Assembly: GCF_905163445.1 (NCBI RefSeq)
Contig: NC_053200.1
Coordinates: forward strand, 6,262,001 to 6,326,000
Source: Pararge aegeria
Taxonomy: Eukaryota > Arthropoda > Insecta > Lepidoptera > Nymphalidae
Length of the DNA stretch: 64,000 bases
Direction of reading: 5' to 3'
Numbering within the stretch: the stretch's first letter is position 1; every line of letters starts with the position of its first letter. Below are positions 12,801 to 27,800 of this stretch, piece by piece. The translations under genes and the position numbers were made by a program. Below the pieces are notes generated by a model. That model had not been told where the DNA came from. It ran no database searches and worked only from the letters and a program-made list of their open reading frames with translations.

Positions 12801-15800
12801 GGCACTTGGGGGAGCTTAGTGTGAGATTTTCCGCCTACGTTTACTTATTTGTATACTATTGAAAGAGCGCCATCTAGTTACAATACTGGGAAACCTTACT
12901 GTCACTAGGTGGCATCCTATCGATACCATACAAATCATAGTGAACTTTCACGCCAACGAATAATTAAACGTAGTAGCTAGAAAATCCACGCTTTGCACCC
13001 GGGAGTGCTTAGTGAGAGATTTTCCGCCTACGTTTACTGATTTGTATATTATCGAAAGAGCGCCATCTAGTTACAATAGTGGGAAACCGTACTGTCACTA
13101 GGTGGCACCCTATCGATACCATACAAATCATAGTGAACTTTCACGCCATGGAATAAATGAACGTAGGTAGGTTATCTAACACTTGTTTTCTCTAAAAGTG
13201 TACAATAAAGTCGTATTGATTTTTCCAGGCCATGATGACCGGTAGCGTGTCTACATTCGCAGATGTAGCCTTAAACTTCGGAGCGCCGGCTGTACGCGGT
13301 GACAGTGTCCTAAGAGTCACTAAATCGAGAGGCCGTCGATCCGTAATGTATGGAGACGATACGTGGCTGAGATTGTTCCCTGGGCTGTGGGCTGACTCTG
13401 ACGGAACTACTTCCTTCTACGTAACGGATTATACTGAGGTTCGAGAGTTACTTTTTTTTTATTCCATTACAAGATACCGTTGACTGTGATCTCACCTGGT
13501 GGCAGTCTTAATTAAATTGTTAGAGGCTAAACTGTTAGGACTATGGTAGTTATATTAAGCCCATGCCGCTAATCGGTTTCTACGCGTCATTGTACCGGAA
13601 CGCTAAATCGCTTACCGGCACGTCTTTGTTGGTAGTGTGGTCACTAGCCACGACGGAAGCCTCCCAGACTGGCAGGGTGTGACAGTCTTGCGACAGGCGT
13701 AAATCTTGCAATCACTGCTGTCAAACGTCACTTTTGTTTATTTATTGTAAGGAAAGGTGAGGTTTGACAACAGTGATTGCAAGAGTTTCCCCTGTCGCAA
13801 GGCTGTCGCGAGATACGTAATCTGCACCCTGCCGACCAGAGAAAATATTATATTTTTTAATCATACCTAATATTTTTTTTTTTTCAGTAGTTATTAATGA
13901 TTATTTTCACAAGTATTTGGTATGAGTTGGTTTCTCCATTGTGAGTTTAGTGTGTGTAGTTAGCGGTTTATCGTGCTAATATTATATATTGAAAAAACAT
14001 AAACATTAGTGAACATAAAAACACTGTTATTATTTTCACTTCTGTCTTGCGGTCTTGCACACAGTCCGTTTTATGGTTAAATTTATTATATAGCTCATTA
14101 TTACATATTATATGCCGGCTGGCGCAGTGGGCAGCGACCCTGCTTTCTGAGTCCAAGGCCGTGGGTTCTTATTTGGCTATCCCCACAACTGGAAAATGTT
14201 TGTGTGTTGAACGTGAATGTTTTTCAGTTTCTGGGTGTTCATCTGTTTATTATACGAATAAATTTAAAAAATAATTTATATACTACGACAACGCACACAT
14301 CGCCATCTAGCCCCAAAGTAAGCGTAGCTTGTGTTATAGGTACCGAGATGACTGATGAATATATTTATGAATAATACATACATACTTATAATATAAACAT
14401 ATAAACACCCAGACACTGAAAAACATTCATGCTCATCACACAAACATTTTCCAGTTGTGGGAACCGAACCCACGGCCTTGGACTCAGAAAGCAGGGTCGC
14501 TGCAAACTATGCCAATAGGCCGTCAATGTGTATTATATTCATAAAAATATTCATCAGCTATCTTAGTACCCATAAACTAGATGGAGATGTGTGCATTGTA
14601 TATTTATTAGTAGTATATTTATTTATTTATGCACTTTTATTAATTTTAAAAACAAAATGAAAGTAGTCGGATTCCCTATTGTAATCAAACCATTTTTCAG
14701 GTAGACAACAATGTAACGCGGCACCTAGACAAAGTACTAGCGCCAGATGAGAAGAAAAAGCCGTCATTCGATTTCCTAGTGCTACATTACTTAGGATTAG
14801 ACCATATCGGGCATTTAGAAGGTGCCAGAAGTCCGAAAATCAAGCCGAAACTATTGGAAATGGATGACGTAGTCAAGAAAATATATGCAGGTATGAGAAC
14901 ATGGGTAAGTAAATAAAAGTTCTTTCATTATTAACACAGCATAGAAAAATTAACAAGTATAAATTCTTGGCTTAGTGTGCGAGATAGTTATTGTGTAGAC
15001 AGCATCATCTTTATCATCATATCAACCCAGTACAGGGCACGGTTCTCCTGAAGAACCCTCTCGCGAAGGGGTTAAGGCTGTAGTCCACCACGCTGGCCCA
15101 GTGCGGATTGGTGGACTCCACACGCCTCTGGGAACATTAAGGAGAACTCTCAGTCATGCAGGTTTCCTCAGGATGTTTTCCTTCACCGTTGTAGCAAGTG
15201 ATATTTTAATTTTTTTTTAATGCAAATAGCTTAGAAAAATTAGAGGTGCGTGCCAGGATTCCAACTAGCCATCCCAAAAGTGAAACCGAAGCCCTAAAAC
15301 TTGGCTATAACTGCGGATACAAAATATTTTATTGCCTAGTGTTCTCAGTGGCGTGCACTTCATACATGTACAAAAGCACTGCCTACCCAAAAATTTACAT
15401 ATAACTCGTATAGGAGGTGGATTTTTGTCGTTTTATGCAATTTTCCTGCTGTATGCCTACCCTGGCAAGAAACCCAGTGCACGCCACTGAGTGTTCTATC
15501 ATAAAACACTCGGTGGCGTGCACTGGGTTTCTAACCTATATATATATATATAACCATTTTTGGTGGTGTTTTAGGATAGATCAGGGATATTAATAATTTG
15601 TGGTGATCACGGGATGAGGGACGCCGGTGGCCATGGCGGTGCCACCGCCGCTGAAGTTCTGGTACCTTTAGTGATTATCAAAAGCGACAATTTTCAGTGC
15701 CCCCATCCGTGAGTATAACAATACATTTTTTATGTATTTTGTATATAATTCAAAAAATTCAAAATTCATTTATTTCAAGTAGGCCTAATACAAGCACTTT

Positions 15801-18800
15801 TGAAACGTCAAGTCTGTCCGTGTGTAGTGACTACCACCGGTTCGGAAGGCAGATTCTACCGAGAAGAAGAAGATTCTCTTTTCGAACATCAAAAATTTAC
15901 ATTTTACATTTTAACATTCATTTTTCTATCTTGTGAGAGATGAAAGCGGCGCCGGATGCTTCCAAGCAACCTTGTCATTAAGAAACTCATCAATTGTGTA
16001 ATAACCTCGCTGAAATAAATGTGTTTTAACACATTCTTTAATTTTATCATTGGTAGGTCCAAAATTACCTTAGGAATCATATTATAAAAGCGTAATATAT
16101 ATATATTTTCAAACTTTATTCTGTTTTAGTATGTAGAATCTTGATATTATATAATAACTAGCTGTCCCGGCGAACTTCGTACCGCGGATCAATTTTTTTA
16201 ATGAATGTTATATTTTAATACTTTTTATCCTATTCCGGTCTAAGAGGAATCAAAAAAATCAAATATCACAAAAATTGGTCCAGCCGTTCATGAGTTATAC
16301 ATTATGTATCTAACACAACATTATTTTATATATATAGGTAGATATTGCATATTCTTAGTAGTTATCATTTAGTATATTCAGTGGCGTGCACTTCATACAT
16401 GCACAAAAGCACTGCATACCCTAAAATTTATATATATCTCGTATAGCAGGAGGATTTTTGCCACTTTATGCAATTTTCTTGCTGTATGCATACCCTGGTA
16501 AGAAACCGAGTGCACGCCACTGAGTATATTGTACCTTTATTTGACCTATACCACAATAAAAAAGGCTTACTCACATCCTGGGGTGGAAGAGAATTCTTAT
16601 AGAGATAAGCTTTCCTTTGTACCCTTCATGTATCATATGTTCTCATTAACAATTTATGGTACATAAATAATAAATAAATAAATATAGTGGCTAAATTATT
16701 AGACCTGCGTGGCGGTGCGGTGAGCGCTTAGGTTGAAGATCCCGACAGAACAATGACTGTTAAATCGTTAAATGTTGTTGGAAAAGAGTAATTGTTGAGT
16801 TTCTTGCCGGCTACTTCTCAGTAGAATCTGCCTTCCGAACCGTTGGTAGAGCCACTACAAACAGTCCTACTTGAAATAAATGATTTTCATGAAATGAATG
16901 ATAGAATAATTCCATTTCACTAAATTTTATAATACTTTGAAAATAATCTTTCTTTCCTTGATACAAATGGTCCTTCGAGCCGGATTAAATCTTAAGCTAA
17001 AGTCGAGGGATTGTTATAAGGACTCCAATATAATATGTTATTATGCAATGATATTTTTATATTACTAAGCAATTTGGTACAAATAATTCAAAGCGTGATG
17101 GCACGGATAAAAGTCTACCACAAAGTCTCTTTAAAAAAACCATACTAATATTATTATAAATTATAACTAGGCAACCAATTAACTTGATTTTTGGCAAAGT
17201 ATTTGGTGTAAGCACGTAGAGTTACATAGGATACTTTATTCCACGAAAACAAAAGTAAAAATATTAAAAAGACCATTATATCCAAAATTTTATAAATAAA
17301 TATATTAAATTTAACGAGTTTTCAAAATAATTATTTTCCTTAATAACATTTATAGGTTAGGTCCGGGCCCAACTGTCGCTCAAGTGGACGTAGCGCCCAC
17401 AGTAGCATGGCTACTAAACGCTCCCATACCAGGGGATAGTACCGGCAGGATACTACCCTCCCTGCTACCCGTAGACTACCGTCAGCACCTCTACCTCTTA
17501 CATGTGCTAGCAGCTCATAACGCCAAGCAGTCACTACCCGCAAACACAGGTAATAAACTACTATCTTATAAACCTGGTACCTTCTATCTATCTATCTTGT
17601 GGTGGGGCCCGCTTCTACCCTTCAGGATATTTTGTCCTCGCCCCATCCTTAAATCCCCCTGACACTAATAGATACCTTCAAATTTTAATTTTTTTTATTT
17701 TTGTTACTAATAGACTCATTATCGGGCAACCAAGTTTCACACATAATTAAAATTTGAGATTTTTGTACAATTGAATCAATTAAATCACCGGAATGACTTT
17801 GACAATTGAAAGGGTACATTGACAAACCCTATAGCTAACTTCAGGGTGTCGGTTTTTTGTGACGTTGTGCGCGTAGAAATTTTCCCTCATCATTTTTCCC
17901 TAACGCGCCAAAAGACGAAGAAAAAACACTTTATTGCACGTATAACATACAGGAAAAGAGGCAGTAAGGAGTTTACAGTAAACAATATAGACATTTAAAG
18001 GCGGTCTTATTGCTGCAAGCAATCTCTTACAGGCAACCTTTGTAAACAGGACTTGCAGCAAGAGAACGGGATAGTGCCAAGAGTGTTGATATACTCGTAT
18101 ATACATAAACACCAAAATGAATAGATACAAATACATAGATAATTTAAATAAATATACGTTGTATATAAATATAAAATATACGTAATATATAAATATACAG
18201 ATAAGTAGATTTATTTAATATATTACTTACAAACAATAATAAAGAATCTACTTCAAATGCCATCACTCAAGGAAAGGTAGTAGTCCTTCAGACACTCTTT
18301 AATATTGTAAGGGATTTACTTCCACGGATTTCAGCTGGCAGATTGTTCCAAAACATAATCGTCTTAAAGGTGAAAGAGAATAAGTTCAATAACGCTAAGC
18401 AAGCACTTCTCGTAAATGCTGAATTTGCATTTGTTAATATGCAGTCGATTGAATAGCTTGCCGATATAGAAAAAAATTGTAATGGAGACATTGTATGGCT
18501 TCCATTGAATTAATATTCAATTTATCCCGGAAAATTCGAAAGTTTCTGCGGAAGTAAAGAATACATGCTATACGTGTTTCACTATTTTGTGTATAGACTC
18601 ATTTCTGATCCTCGAGAATATAATAAACTATAATGGGAAAGTTTAGATCAAGAATTTTCGGTCTTACAGAATTCTATCAGCAGTTCAAACGCGCTGAGTC
18701 TCAGTTTGCGCACTTTCTGTCGACCGGCCAGGAAAGCGCGGCAAAAATCGCCAAGGATTTCTACGAGGAGTCCCTAGAGGACATGTCCAAATACCTCACC

Positions 18801-21800
18801 GAAACCACCACAGATTTCGACCTATTTGCTATTGGCATCGCAATTTTCGTTCTGTATATTGTAAGTATTATGTGCTTTCTACATAAGCTTTCTTTTTAAG
18901 AATTTAGTAATTCATTACTGAAATTGCACTAACGGTAATTTCTGCGAGTTTTGGGGCTTTAGTTCCATAGTTTAAATCAGCATTATTTTTATATGGATGA
19001 CAGTTGGTTTTAGATTTTTTTTGAATAAGGAAATTTTATTAATGGCAAGTCATATGAACCTTCATTTAAAAATAATACTGTTTTAAGCGATCCTAGAGAG
19101 CCCGCTGATCTTACTTGAAAACTATAGTGTCTGTATGGCTTTAGTTAAAGGCAATTATATACTCGTAAACGAGATGTAAATTTTACATTTAAATCTAATG
19201 TCACCAATCATCAATCGACGGCCGATTGGCGCAGTCGGCAGCGACTCTGCTTTCTGAGCCCAAAGCCGTGGGTTCGATTCCCGCAACTGGACAATATTTG
19301 TATGATAAACATGAATGTTTTTCAGTGTCTAGGTGTTTATCTATATACTATAAGTATTTATGTATATTATTCATCAGTTATCTTAGTAGCCATAACATAA
19401 CCTACTCGTAGTTTGGGACTTGATGGCGATGTGTGTATTGTCTTAGTAAATTTATTTATTTTATTATTTATCAATAGCCTATAAAAGTCCAGTATTTTGT
19501 CCAGTGTTGGACTAAAGGCCTCTCCCAAAGGGAGGATTTGACCATAATCACACTGAGCAGACGGGTTTTGAACGCAGAAGATGGTTGTAGGAGCACAGAG
19601 CTGCTGCGAGTTCTTCGTTACATTCTCTTAGTCGCCTCGCACGATACCCTCGGGAAAGATGATATGACAACTGTATTCTGATATATAAATCTGTATTCTG
19701 ATATAGAAATAGAAAATTTTCGACTATACAAAGTTCTACTACATTAGAAAATAGTGCACCCAAAATAAATCGAATGAATACATTAGAACTCTCCTCTTAA
19801 ATATTGTTCAACCGGTAGATATTATTACAAGGGGGCACTCAGCACAGCACAGAGCCACATGACCCTAAAGTTCTCTCCATCGACCGTCACTTTATTCCAA
19901 GACTAGTTCGTAAAGCGTTTGAAATTCGGAAGCACATAAACTTCAATCGTGAAGACGGTTTTAAATAAGCAAGTGTGTAGAATCCAGTGGTAGAATTATG
20001 CGAACCAAGAAAGCATCGTTCAGCTTCTCAATTTAAAAGTGACGTTGTCAGTGTAGTATGTCGAACAGTTCGTGAAATACGAACACAAATAACGCGAAAG
20101 CGGGTGGTCAGATTATGTCCGTAACATCCAACTTGATAACTCGTATCTGTGTCCCATCGTCACCACGATCCGTGCAACTGGGTCCGGTACTAACGGTAAC
20201 CGGTAATATCGACAAAACCCAAAATATTAACATTCAGTATTTATGCATATTATTCATAAAAATATTCATCAGTCGTCTTAGTACCAATAACTCAAGCTAC
20301 CCTTACTTTAGGGCTAGATGGCGGTGTGTGTATTGTCGGAGTATATTTATTTATTATTTATTATCGTGGTATATGTACTGGTTGAAAATCTTAGTTTAAA
20401 ATCTTTAATAAGAATTCTTTCTTTCCAGCTAACCGGAGCACTTCTATGCGTCACACTTTACTCCTTCCAACAAGACCCTCAAAGAAAGACCAGTGTAGTA
20501 CGCCAGCATAGATCCCAAGCTAGCACGATAGTAGCCTTTGCCATAATCTTTTTCCTGATCTCCAGCACATTACTCATATCCTGTTTTATATCGGAAACTA
20601 AAAGCCGATTTTGCTCCTTCAACCCAATTTGGTCAATCGGCTTCATTGCGGTGTCTCTAGCTGTAACTGCAGGCTATTTCGTAATAAAATCGGCCATAGA
20701 AAGAACCAAAGATTTGTCCGCTTTAAGAGAACTAAACGCGATTGACTATTTACTAATTATTGGTACGCTCTTCCACTCATGGTCGTTCTTCGGAACGAGT
20801 TTTATAGAAGAAGAGCATATGACTTGGTATTTCTTCTGGAATACTCTAATGTTCTTTATATTGATTAGGACGATAGTTGTGGTAGTGGTTTATTTTACAA
20901 AAAGATGGTCCGGCGCTACTGAGTTTCAGGATAAACTGGATTTACGGGACAAGATGAGTTCAGTTGGTATTAGCATCGTGCCTCAATGGGTTTTGCTGAT
21001 TGCTTTACATAGGTAGGTTTCTTAAATTTTCTTTTCTCGAATGAACCATAATGCTATTTTTACTTAACAAATATTAATAGTTTGACCCTGCTTTCTGAAT
21101 TTAATGCCGTGGGCTCGATTCCCACAACTGGAAGACGAACATGAATATGTTTCAGTGGCTGGGTGTTTATCTGTATATAAGTAGTATTTATGTGTATTAT
21201 ATTCATCAATTATCTTAGTAAACATAACACAAGCTACGCTTATCTTGGGGCTAGATGGCTATGTGTGTATTGTCGTAGTATATTTATTGTATAACAACAT
21301 TTGTTGAGGATGCTCAGGTGTCGGAGCGATACGTGCGTAGAGGGTACATTCCCGAAGATCTGTTTGGTGTGGAGTATGAAGATTGAAAAAAATTATAAGT
21401 TACACCGTACAGATTCTCCTGCTTTTCCCGGAGTATAGCAAATTAAGCCTCATTTTCAGAATTTATCATGAAATTCCGCAAAGTTCTATCCAATATTCGA
21501 AATAAAAAATTTAATATTATATAGAAACTTTATGCTTTATTTAAGAATGACAACAGCTCAAGTGGTGTTTTTAATGCCCTATACTCTATAAAGTTGTTGT
21601 TTTTTATATAGTACTATAGTAATAATTGTCCTACGAACTGCCGCCCGTGTTATAGTGTTAGTGTCCATCATCCTAAGACGTAGGTGTTACCCTTAACTTA
21701 AGCTTTAAGTTTCTGTCATTTATTGGAGACCATGACCTTTTTACCGGGACCCAGAAATGCTGGATGAAATAAGCATGCCGGTGGGATCCTTCCCGGACCA

Positions 21801-24800
21801 GTTCTGTCACTAAATCTTGTTAATGCTCCGAACAAAACCGACAAACACGTGCCGCTAAGCGATCTAGTGTTCTAGTGTCGATGTCGCGTACAAACCGATT
21901 TATTTATTAATTTATTCATAAGATTCTCCAGCAATTAAATGTAAAAACATTCATAACAAAAAAAAATGTTTTAGAATTACAAATTCTGTTTAGTGCCATT
22001 ACAATTATCAATTATAGGTATATCAATTATACAGCATTAAACCAATTAGGGGTATGACTACCATAATCCCTAACAGGTTAGCCCGCTACCATCTTAGACT
22101 GCGTCATCACTTACCAGGCTAGATTGCAGTCAAAGGCTAACTTTTAGTGTTATTAAAAATTCACGATCAAAAAGTTTTTCATCCACTTCATCAACAGGTA
22201 CCTACGGACAATGAATCAGACTGGCGATCGCTGGTTGTTCCTACCGGACACTGCGGACTGGTTGAATGCACCCGAAAATTCCTTCTATTTAGAAGCACAT
22301 ATTGTGATAGGTGAGAACAAGAACACGTAATTTTGTACTCATCACATCAACCCACGACCCGAGCACGGGTCTCCTCCCAAAAAGAGAAGGGGTTAAGGCC
22401 GTAGTCCACCACGCTGGTCTGGAGCGTATTGGTGGAATTCTGTACTCAAGTCTAGATATTTAGCTGAATGCGTCAACATGCCTTATGCGGTTAAAACGAC
22501 TTCCCTGACGCAAAATTGAGCGCTCTTGCTCATGCTCATGTTTTTAAATGAAAATGTGAGATGGCGATGGCAAAAAGAACACCCAGCTAGGTTATTTGTG
22601 GGCTTGTTCTTAGAACACGGCGTTTTACGAATGTAATTACCCTCGTCTCACTAGCATGTACCTAAATTTTTATGTAACGTACGCATTAAAAGTGCCATCT
22701 ATGGGCCTATGCGACATTAGAACCATTTATCTTTGACGATATCGAGTTTCATACTCGAAAACTCCTGGACTCCTGGATTGCGAGCGACCAAATCTTTTAC
22801 CAAGGCTACATCCAGTCAATTTAAGAGATTTAAGATAATATATCATCAACACTTCAACCAACTGGAGTCCACTGCTGGACAAAGGTCTTTTGTATGGAGT
22901 TCTGGAATCCACGGTCCTGGGCCGCTTGCTTCCAGCGGCTCCCAGCGACTCGCTTGATGTTGTCTGTCCACCTCGTTGAGGGCCGACCAACGCTGCGTAT
23001 ACCTGCGTGGGGTCGCCATTTCAGCACCTCGGAATCCCAACGTCCATCGGTTAAGATAATAGTACACTTTATTACAGGAACGATCTTAACTTTCGGCGTG
23101 TGCTTATGGAACGTTCGACACATGAACAATTTCATGCAGATGCATTCCGCATTAACCGTATGCGCAACTGCCTGCGTATTCCTCTATCGAATATCCACAA
23201 ATGCTTTAGATACACGATACGCCTTCCTAAAAACTTACGACCCAGTGATCATAGTGAACGTTTTCTGGGGACTACTAATATTCCAAGTTCTCTTCGAACT
23301 AGCAACGTATATAGGGATGTTCACAAAATGCGGTTTCAAACCGAAAAATAACAGAAATAAGTTCACGTACACTAAACCTAAGGCGAAGAGCGAAGACTAT
23401 TTCTACGACGAAATGGACGAACCGTGGAATTTCGAGGAAGTAAAGCTAAACCTCGCTCGGTCATTAACCCATATCATGTACAATGATATGATGCTGATAA
23501 TAATTCTGCTGATGAGACCGCACAATGTGATAATGGTGCCGAGTATATATTTCACGTGTGTGCTGACGAGTAAATGCTTGGACCATAAGTTTTTGGATTC
23601 GAGGACAGCTAGGAGAACGGAAGTTGCCGATGTTTTGAGTCAAGCTTTGGTGCATCTTTGGATAGGTGTGCTGTTTTATTTTTATCAGGTGAGACTAAGT
23701 ATTTACTGTTCTAGAAATTACTTTTTTTCGGCACTAGGTTGTAGGAACGAATACGTAACGTTGCCAGACGATTATAAACTTTGCGTTTAAGTCAACCTTA
23801 AAAGATAGACATACGCTGTCGCAGACTTTTTTTTAGAACTTTAAAAGGGTAGCAACTTTGTTATACATGATTTTATCAAAACTTTAACAATTTACGTAGT
23901 ACACGCTCTAAGAAGGAAAAAAACCCGACTTTGAAAGATTCTTAATTGGTGCTATGCTCCTATTCGTCTTAGCGTGATGATACATTGCCTATAGCCTTTC
24001 TTTAAATGGGCTATCCAACAATAAAAAAAATTTCAACAAATCGGGCCAGTAGTTCCTGAGATATTCCCGTGCAAGTAAAGAAGCCCTTCAGCTTTATATA
24101 TTAGTATAAGATATTTAAGATTTCAAACAATTAAAACAACTGTAAGTATGAGGAAACGTTAACACTTTTCCTCTTAAATATTGTAGGATAAGAAGTTTAC
24201 ACTTGTATACTTTGTGCACACTCAACTGACCGTTCAACTGATATCTTTAGACAGCCGGTTGGCGCAGTGGGCAGCGACCCTGGTTTGAGTCCAAGGCCGT
24301 GGGTTCGATTCCCACTACTGGAGAATGTTTATGTTATGAACATTATGTTTTTCGGTGTCTAGGTGTTAATCTATTATATTATATTAAAAAAAATATCAAT
24401 CAGCTATCTTAGTACCCATAACACAAGCTATGCTTACTTTGGGGCTAGATTGCGATGTGGTTATTATCGTTGTATATTTATTTATTTACAGCTTATGGCG
24501 TCTTAAGCGTTTAAGATCACTTTAAGTGATAAGGCCGCCTTAGCACCCTAACACTATGTTTTTATGGCTTTGTTTTAGTTTTGAATTGTTTCTTTGTATT
24601 TTGTTGCAATAGAATTATTCTATCTATATATCTACCTGTTTATTACTATTAATGACGACATTGAACGACCACGAGCCTTTTAAACTGGTTCAATCCAGTT
24701 TATTACAAATATATGTACAATTTTTAGGGTAACTCCAACAGCCTAGCTTCAGTGGATCTAGGCGCAGGTTACGTAGGGCTTCGAGAGTACAGCGAGGTTA

Positions 24801-27800
24801 AAGTGGCGCTGCGTATGGGACTCCACGCATACGCCGGCCCGGCTTTGGCCGGTGCGAGATTGTTCTGCGCTTTAACCACCGCACCATCCATTACTTGGAA
24901 TCAGTAAGTAATCGTCATAGTTATTTAGCCCAGTACGTAACAGCTTTACTCCACTTTCGGGAGGCCGAGTTGGAATCCCAGCACGCACCTCTAACTATTT
25001 AATATTTATTATATGAAAAATATACATTTTTAAGTAAACATAATAATGCTACATTATAATAATATTACGGCGTAAGTCAAAGTTAAAAATATCTTTATTC
25101 AAATAGGCCGATAGGTGGCACTTTTGATGCGTACATAAGAATTACACGGTAGTGAGATGATGGCGATAACCACATTCGTAAACTTAAGAATAAAGCTACG
25201 AGGGTTCCAAACGAGGGTTATCACCATCTCACAATGTCATTTAAAATTATTCGAAGAGCAACCTGGTTAGAGAAATAATTCACACCCAAGCTTTTTATCG
25301 ATTACGTAGTCTTTTATACTATAATAACAAAAACCCAATCGGATTTATCCGCACACCGGTATCCATCGTTCAGCGCTCGGAATAATGAGTACGTATGTTT
25401 TTTTAAAACTTCACACAAAATATGATGGGTGAGTAAGGGTAGTTCTAAAAAATACTTCTAAATTAACTTTTCTGGTTAAATTAGAAGGTATGTGCGTTTT
25501 AATTAATAAAAATATGACTTGCTTCAACGGTAATGGAAAACATGCCTAAAAGTTCGCCAGAATGTTTTCAAAAGTGTGAGGGCCTGCGTGATTGGATTGC
25601 GGATTACGGGTATTGGTCTCAAGGATTTTTATATAGAATTCTTCATATTTATTTTATTTATTTTATTAATGAAAAATATACATTTTTTATGTTAACATAA
25701 CAATATCTGTTACGGCGTAACAAAAACCCAGACGGGTTTATCCGTACACCGGTATTCATCATTAAGCGCTCGGAATTATAAGTAGGTACAGTATTTTAAA
25801 GCTACATACAAAATATGATATATGACGGGTAGTTCCAAAAAAAAAAAAAATATAAAAAATAATGATCGCGTTTCAACCAGTTCTACATATCGTACTTCAT
25901 CGTTTGAGTAAACTTTACACAGGATGTTCCAGCTATTTATTATTACATTTATTAGTTTGAAAGAAAAATGTTTTAAGTTTCTCCTTTATGTTTTTAGAGT
26001 TTATTTCCTGCTTTAGTTTATAAGGCAAGCTGTTCAGCAAAGTCGGCACTAGACAATCCAGGGTCTGCCTTCCGTACAAATTGTTACTTTGGGGAATAAT
26101 GAGTTGGGCGTTTGACATACTGCGCGTTATTATTGGTAGTTTAATCTGCTTTTGGAGATTTTTCTTGAAAAAGTTCTCCATTAATAAGGTATATTTAATT
26201 TTATCGTGTATTGGCATGATTTTACAGTACGAGAATAATTCATGGTAATTACCTCTAAAATTGTTTTTGACTTTGTATGGTACAACGGTTTTTAGCAAGC
26301 GCATTTGGAGCTGGTAAATGGTATCTAAATGTGATTTACATGTTCTCCCATAACTACTAAGACCATAGGCAATAGTTGATTCGGCAAGAGCTTTGTAAAG
26401 CGATAAGCGTATACTATAAGGAATTCTATTTTTTATAAGAGTAAATTTTGCCAACATGGATCGTAATTTATCACACACGTGGTTTATGTGTGCTGTCCAC
26501 TTAAGACGATCGTCAATTACGACACCAAGGTATTTATGGTAACTAACCAAGTCAACAGGACCACAATTACACGGATTTATGGTAGCATGTAGGCACGCAT
26601 GGCTATGGGCAATCAGGTAAGGAGTTACAGTACTTCTGTTTTGACTGGAGCTGATATACATTAGTTTCGTCTTTCTTGCATTTAGCACAAGCCCCATGTC
26701 ATGAGACCACTTAGTTAGTAAATTAAAATCGGTTTGCAGTTTCAGAAGAGCTATATTTATATTCTCGCCCGCTGCTATAAGACATGTGTCATCAGCAAAC
26801 TGGTAAATTTCACAATTTTTAATCAACCCAGTGGCGTCATTGACATAGGTTATGTAGTGCAACGGTCCTAATACTGATCCCTGTGCTGTACCTTCTGCAA
26901 CAGGCATTCTGCTACTTAATTCATTTCCAACTTTAACTTGGTATGATCGTTCCTTTAAATAGTTTTTACACCAGTTTTTTAGAGGTCCCCTTATGCCACA
27001 ATCATCAAGCTTTTCCAACAGAACATCATGCCGTAGTGTATCAAATGCCTTACTATAATCAATGAATACTATAAGTATATGTTGTTTTACATTTAGGTGC
27101 TTAAAAATTGTGTTAGTGAAGTTAGAGAGTAGTTGGGTTGTACTTTTTTGGGTTTGAAATCCATATTGGGTGTCGTTTATGATATTATTATCATCGTAAA
27201 ATTTAGATATTTGGTTACCTATAAATTTTTCGATAATTTTATTAATTGTAGGTAGAATCGTTATGGGTCGGTAATTTTCATATTCTTTACGACTTCCGGT
27301 TTTATGGACCGGTCTGACTATACCAGATTTTAGTTCAACTGGGTATTCTCCTGTTTGGACTGATGCGTTTATCAGCTTTGTTAAAACTGGTAATATTTTT
27401 TGGCCTATATGTCTTAGGTCCAATGCTCTCACGCCATCTACACCTGGCGCTTTATCGCATCTTAATGATTTTATTATCTTTAAGACTGTTGCAGGTGTTG
27501 CTTTTTTGAATCGCATTGAAACATTAGCGGGATGAGCATAAGTAGATTTATCTAGTAGTGTAGTGTTACAATTTGGTATAATCTTTTTAACATTTTCGTA
27601 AAATTTTATTGCAAATTTTTTTGCAATTTCTTTAGTATCAGTATGTATATTTTGTAGTGCATTTAATATTATATTATCTAAAGATTGTTTAATTCTACCC
27701 GTAATTTCATTGAGTATTTGCCATAATATTTTTGGGTTCCTTTTATTCTCAATAATTTTTGCTTTTATTTTATTATCTTTATTTTTTTGGATTATTTTAT

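Noticed and set aside
12230..13180. Regularly spaced repeats as a CRISPR-like array
   Set aside because: The whole 193-bp unit repeats without variable spacers, and the setting is an animal intron; it is a satellite.
22894..23077. Upstream extension of the 298-codon frame before PIGG exon 10
   Set aside because: That part is antisense LINE remnant and intron; the exon begins at 23078 after a clear acceptor.
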